A stretch of 15,849 nucleotides of DNA from UKL13-2 sp947085425 (GTDB lineage Bacteria; Pseudomonadota; Gammaproteobacteria; Burkholderiales; Usitatibacteraceae), in contig CAMTWK010000048.1 in assembly GCA_947085425.1 (NCBI GenBank), positions 1 through 15,849 of the forward strand, given 5' to 3'. The translations under genes and the position numbers were made by a program. This document shows, in pieces, positions 13,038 through 15,849 of this stretch. The stretch's first letter is position 1, and every line of letters starts with the position of its first letter. Under the pieces are notes generated by a model. That model searched no databases and had not been told where the DNA came from. It was given only the letters and a program-made list of their open reading frames with translations.

Positions 13038-14216
13038 ATGAAGTCCGCCGCCAGAATCCTCGAAAAGCAGGTCAAAAAAGCCACACGCGCGTTCGGCGCG
13101 GTGGTGCTCACCGGCCCGCGCCGCAGCGGCAAGATCTGGCTGCTCAGGCAGCTTTTCCCCAAGGCGCAATATTTTTTGTTTGAGGACCCGGATGTCATCA
13201 GCCGTTTCCGCGCCGATCCGCAGGGGTTTTTGGATCAAATCGTCCCGCCGGTGATTCTTGATGAAATCCAGAACGTCCCCGAGGTGTTCAATTTCATCCG
13301 CAGTCGCATCGATGCCGCGCCCGACAAAAAAGGCCAATGGCTGATGACCGGCTCGCAGGAGTCGGCGTTGATGCAAAACGTCAGCGAATCGATGGCCGGC
13401 CGTGCGGCGATATTGCAGTTGCTGCCGTTTTCGATGGCGGAATCATCCCGTGTTGGCCTGTTGCAGGGCGGCTACCCTGAGGTGCTGGCGCGCTCGCGCG
13501 ATGCCGGCCTGTGGTTTGCCTCCTACACACAAACCTATCTGGAGCGTGATGTGCGCGGCGTGAGCGCGGTGCAGAGCCTGCCCACGTTTCGCCGTTTCAT
13601 GTCGTTGTTGGCCACCCGCCACGGCGCGGTGCTGAACATGAGCGAACTGGCGGCACCGCTCGGGGTGAGTGTGCCGAGCATCGCGCGCTGGCTGGATATT
13701 CTGGAAGCCACCGGCATGGTGTTGCGGGTGCCGCCGTTTTTTGAAAATCTCGGCAAACGGCTCATCAAATCGCCCAAGGTATATTGGCTCGATTCGGGGC
13801 TGGCCTGTTATTTGCTGGGCATCCAGACTGAAGCCGAGTTGGCGCGCTCGCCGTTTCTCGGCGCGATTTTCGAGGGCATGGTGGCCAGTGAAATCGTCAA
13901 GTCGCAGATCAACGCCGGGCGGCGGCGGGAGTTGTATTACTTCCGCGACCAACAGGGTCTCGAAGTGGATTTCATCATGCCAGCCAAGGGTGGGGCGTAC
14001 ACCCTGGTGGAAGCCAAAGCCACCCACAGCCCGACCGCCGCCATGGCGCGACCCATGCGCGCGCTCGCCCTGGCGTGGGCACAACAGACGCATCGCCAGA
14101 TTCTCACCGATTCGCTGTTGGTGCATCGCGCCGCGCGGGGTGCGGTGGCGTCAAGTGCGCTGGCACCGGGGTGCAAGGCGTTGACGCTGGAAGCGTTTGT
14201 GGCGCGGTTGAATTGA
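13038..14216 (+). CDS. AAA+-like ATPase with DUF4143 C-terminus
   Basis: A 392-residue ATPase of the widespread AAA_14/DUF4143 family, whose cellular role is not settled. Residues 20-110 carry the P-loop GPRRSGKI (26-33), Walker B VILDEIQ (72-78) and the sensor-like WLMTGSQ (101-107). A winged-helix-like segment, MSELAAPLGVSVPSIARWLDILEATGMV, sits near 200-230. The C-terminal DUF4143 part ends in a PD-(D/E)XK-like pattern, GLEVDFIM...LVEAKAT (about 309-330). The Walker A motif has Ile33 where a Thr or Ser that coordinates magnesium is expected (codon ATC instead of ACC), so ATP hydrolysis may be impaired. No Shine-Dalgarno precedes the ATG; a palindrome with its own promoter ends one base before it. 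The gene is convergent with the sulfotransferase gene, with 5 bp between stops. Confidence 0.88.
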   Translation: MKSAARILEKQVKKATRAFGAVVLTGPRRSGKIWLLRQLFPKAQYFLFEDPDVISRFRADPQGFLDQIVPPVILDEIQNVPEVFNFIRSRIDAAPDKKGQWLMTGSQESALMQNVSESMAGRAAILQLLPFSMAESSRVGLLQGGYPEVLARSRDAGLWFASYTQTYLERDVRGVSAVQSLPTFRRFMSLLATRHGAVLNMSELAAPLGVSVPSIARWLDILEATGMVLRVPPFFENLGKRLIKSPKVYWLDSGLACYLLGIQTEAELARSPFLGAIFEGMVASEIVKSQINAGRRRELYYFRDQQGLEVDFIMPAKGGAYTLVEAKATHSPTAAMARPMRALALAWAQQTHRQILTDSLLVHRAARGAVASSALAPGCKALTLEAFVARLN

Positions 14217-14221
14217 TGGCG

Positions 14222-15049
14222 TTACGTCTGGCGCAACAGTTTTTTCAAATGCCGCATATTCGGCTGGCCGCCATTGGCGGTGGAAGTGCGCAAATAATCA
14301 AAAAGTTCTAACGTGTTTACATCCAATGTGAATGCGCCGTTTGGGGCGATTGTGGCTGAACTATGGCGTGATTGCTTGGGTTTGATAATTTGCGCCAGTT
14401 GATTTTGAACCTGGGTTGTATCGACGGCAATCCCCAAGTGTCGCGCCAAACCCAGCACAACGGGTAGCGGTTCACAAAGCAAATCATCAAAACTCAATAT
14501 GTGTCGCGGCATTCCGTCGGTGTAAGCAAATACTCTTTGGTAATACGCAAACCACAAATCAGTCAACGATTCGATTGGTCGATCGAGTTGGGCGGCGATG
14601 GATGACAGCACCGATATAGGCTTTCGGAAGGCAATAATCGGCGTCATGGTTGGGCAAGCCGCCTGCCAAATGGGCAGCGTGAACGACAGGCGCGGGTCCT
14701 TCCAGCCAAAAGTCGGTTTGTTTTTGGCGTACTTATCGAGCAGGCCGGTCGCCGCGCTGACGAGGGCGTCACGGGTCGGATCAGCCATTTTTTGCATGTA
14801 ATCCAAGGGCGGCGGTGATAAGACCCAGCCGCCTGCAGCCTGAAGCACGCGGTCGTTAAAGGCTAAGAATTCCGCGTTTTCAAAATAACCGTCTGGATTG
14901 TTGTGGTTGCGCGGAATGTGGTCGGCTTCGTCGCCAAAATCGACGCCGAGCACCTCGTCCAAAATGCGCGCAATAAGCGAGGTGCCGCTGCGGCCAATGG
15001 AAACAACGGCAACGCGTAGCGGGGTGTGGTTGGATGCAGGAATGGACAT
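14222..15049 (-). CDS. sulfotransferase-family protein
   Basis: A 275-residue cytosolic protein of the PAPS-dependent sulfotransferase family that is common in bacterial polysaccharide and glycan loci. The PAPS-binding P-loop is VSIGRSGTS (residues 16-24 from the ATG), followed by the GWKDPRLSFTLPIW block (115-128) seen in this subfamily. FRKPISVLSS (141-150) supplies the Arg and Ser of the 3'-phosphate-binding site. The acceptor is unknown; a surface glycan or glycoprotein is plausible. The ATG at 15047-15049 is chosen over an in-frame TTG at 15077-15079, since the family fold starts just before the P-loop. Neither has a clear ribosome binding site. The gene ends five bases from the stop of the convergent ATPase gene, with no terminator between them. 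Confidence 0.8.
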   Translation of the reverse strand: MSIPASNHTPLRVAVVSIGRSGTSLIARILDEVLGVDFGDEADHIPRNHNNPDGYFENAEFLAFNDRVLQAAGGWVLSPPPLDYMQKMADPTRDALVSAATGLLDKYAKNKPTFGWKDPRLSFTLPIWQAACPTMTPIIAFRKPISVLSSIAAQLDRPIESLTDLWFAYYQRVFAYTDGMPRHILSFDDLLCEPLPVVLGLARHLGIAVDTTQVQNQLAQIIKPKQSRHSSATIAPNGAFTLDVNTLELFDYLRTSTANGGQPNMRHLKKLLRQT

Positions 15050-15203
15050 ATGTAAGGGGTCGCCAAGGAATTTATTCAAAACGCCGCAGAATTTTTCAGC
15101 ATCGTTGGCATCATAATTTTATCCCGCACGACCATTTGAACGCCTTGCAACGTCACCTCCAAAGTCAAATGCGCAGGTCATCAACGTAAAAATCTAAACT
15201 TCG

Positions 15204-15232
15204 TTGACGTTTGGACTGAAACCTTGGATAAT
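15204..15232 (+). promoter_or_regulatory. sigma70 promoter of the tRNA-tuf operon
   Basis: TTGACG (15204-15209) and GATAAT (15227-15232) are separated by exactly 17 bp, each matching consensus at five of six positions. Transcription would begin near 15239, six bases before the mature 5' end of tRNA-Tyr. The position and quality fit a strong stable-RNA promoter. Confidence 0.85.
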
Positions 15233-15244
15233 GTTTGGTTCCGT

Positions 15245-15330
15245 GGAGAGGTGGCCGAGTGGTTAATGGCAGCAGACTGTAAATCTGCCCTCTTACGAGT
15301 ACGCTGGTTCGAATCCAGCCCTCTCCACCA
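15245..15330 (+). tRNA. tRNA-Tyr (GTA)
   Basis: An 86-nt class II tRNA. The acceptor stem GGAGAGG (15245-15251) pairs with CCTCTCC (15320-15326), and the discriminator A and CCA are encoded. The anticodon GTA lies in the loop CTGTAAA, the variable arm is long, and the T arm is GGTTCGAATCC. It is first in the conserved Tyr-Gly-Thr-tuf array. Confidence 0.97.
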
Positions 15331-15373
15331 AGAATTTTGCAGGGTTGTTAAAAGTATTAGAAGTGCGGGAAGT

Positions 15374-15447
15374 GCGGGAGTAGTTCAATGGTAGAACGGC
15401 AGCCTTCCAAGCTGCATACGACGGTTCGATCCCGTTCTCCCGCTCCA
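15374..15447 (+). tRNA. tRNA-Gly (TCC)
   Basis: A 74-nt tRNA. GCGGGAG (15374-15380) pairs with CTCCCGC (15437-15443), with discriminator T and encoded CCA. The anticodon TCC lies in the loop CTTCCAA. Its first bases are preceded by a near-copy (GTGCGGGA at 15363-15370), a short tandem duplication of the 5' end. Confidence 0.97.
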
Positions 15448-15451
15448 GTTT

Positions 15452-15528
<77 letters not shown>

Positions 15529-15550
15529 TGAATGAAGCCGCAAAAAAGTT

Positions 15551-15575
15551 AAGCCATTTGCGGATTGGCTTTTTT
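15551..15575 (+). terminator. weak terminator-like hairpin behind tRNA-Thr
   Basis: AAGCCA (15551-15556) and TGGCTT (15566-15571) form a 6-bp stem with a 9-nt loop, followed by a short T run (to 15575). It is only moderately stable, so it may be a processing signal or partial attenuator between the tRNAs and tuf rather than a full stop. Confidence 0.4.
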
Positions 15576-15608
15576 GGCGGATAGCAAAGTAATCGGTAGC
15601 TGCGTAGA

Positions 15609-15642
15609 TATGGTAGATATCAATGTATGGTAGATATCAATG
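15609..15642. repeat. perfect 17-bp tandem repeat in the tuf leader
   Basis: TATGGTAGATATCAATG occurs twice in direct succession (15609-15625, 15626-15642). A partial copy, GTAGATA, precedes the first unit. It lies between the post-tRNA hairpin and the tuf ribosome binding site, inside the transcribed leader. Confidence 0.85.
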
Positions 15643-15712
15643 CCTTGAGACAAAGGCGGCAAAGCGGCAACAGGTTTTTAGTTAACTTGAGTATTTAGCG
15701 AGGAACAGGAAA

Positions 15713-15849
15713 ATGGCAAAAGGCAAGTTTGAACGAACCAAGCCACACGTTAACGTAGGCACGATTGGTCACGTAGATCACGGCAAGACGACGCTGACGG
15801 CGGCGATCACGACCGTATTGGCGAAGAAATTTGGCGGCGAAGCCAAGGC
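15713..15849 (+). CDS. tuf: elongation factor Tu, N-terminal part (cut by window end)
   Basis: The first 45 codons of EF-Tu, the GTPase that delivers aminoacyl-tRNA to the ribosome. The start MAKGKFERTKPHVNVGTIGH is unmistakable, and the G1 P-loop GHVDHGKT (residues 19-26) is intact. The ATG at 15713 has an AGGA element (15707-15710) just upstream. It follows tRNA-Tyr, tRNA-Gly and tRNA-Thr in the classic tRNA-tufB order and is probably transcribed with them from the promoter at 15204-15232. The reading frame is open to the window end. Confidence 0.98.
   Translation, partial: MAKGKFERTKPHVNVGTIGHVDHGKTTLTAAITTVLAKKFGGEAK

Noticed and set aside
13443..14126. Minus-strand 227-codon frame opposite the ATPase gene
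   Set aside because: It is the antisense of a well-supported coding region, and its His/Gln-rich translation is typical of a shadow frame.

Overview
The window looks like a betaproteobacterial chromosome segment. The evidence is the start of an EF-Tu gene typical of that class behind a tRNA-Tyr/Gly/Thr cluster (the conserved tRNA-tufB arrangement), the high-GC codon use of the housekeeping genes, and GspE/GspF of a type II secretion system. Nothing allows a genus to be named.

Layout. Positions 99-1112 (minus) hold an IS110-family transposase, followed by a structured, gene-free stretch (1113-1471) with hairpins, a MITE-like inverted repeat and a 15-bp tandem duplication. Positions 1472-6646 (minus) are a visibly AT-richer block of three TPR genes: two tandem paralogues with a GT41 (O-GlcNAc-transferase/SPINDLY-like) catalytic half, and one TPR-only protein. 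Upstream of them, behind a strong bidirectional terminator (6717-6756), lies a minus-strand gene for a secreted, Ala/Thr/Ser/Gly-rich 492-residue protein with a clear signal peptide and an excellent ribosome binding site. A 600-bp gene-free region with several palindromes (8252-8854) separates it from the plus-strand gspE.

The T2SS pair gspE (8855-10663) and gspF (11741-12973) is split by about 1.1 kb of accessory DNA: three REP-like hairpins, what may be a decayed toxin remnant, and an intact HicA-HicB-type toxin-antitoxin pair. After gspF comes a DUF4143-type ATPase gene. Its start codon abuts a perfect 14+14 bp palindrome that itself carries a 17-spaced -35/-10 pair, which suggests a self-regulated leaderless transcript. 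A convergent minus-strand sulfotransferase gene follows. The window ends with a sigma70 promoter, tRNA-Tyr(GTA), tRNA-Gly(TCC), tRNA-Thr(GGT), a leader with a perfect 17-bp tandem repeat, and the first 45 codons of tuf.

How the genes may work together (inference): the GT41 enzymes and TPR partner may glycosylate proteins, with the neighbouring Ser/Thr-rich exported protein as a plausible acceptor. GspE and GspF power and anchor the secretion pseudopilus. The IS element, the toxin-antitoxin insertion and the base-composition change mark the left two thirds as accessory DNA, while the tRNA-tuf end is core chromosome.
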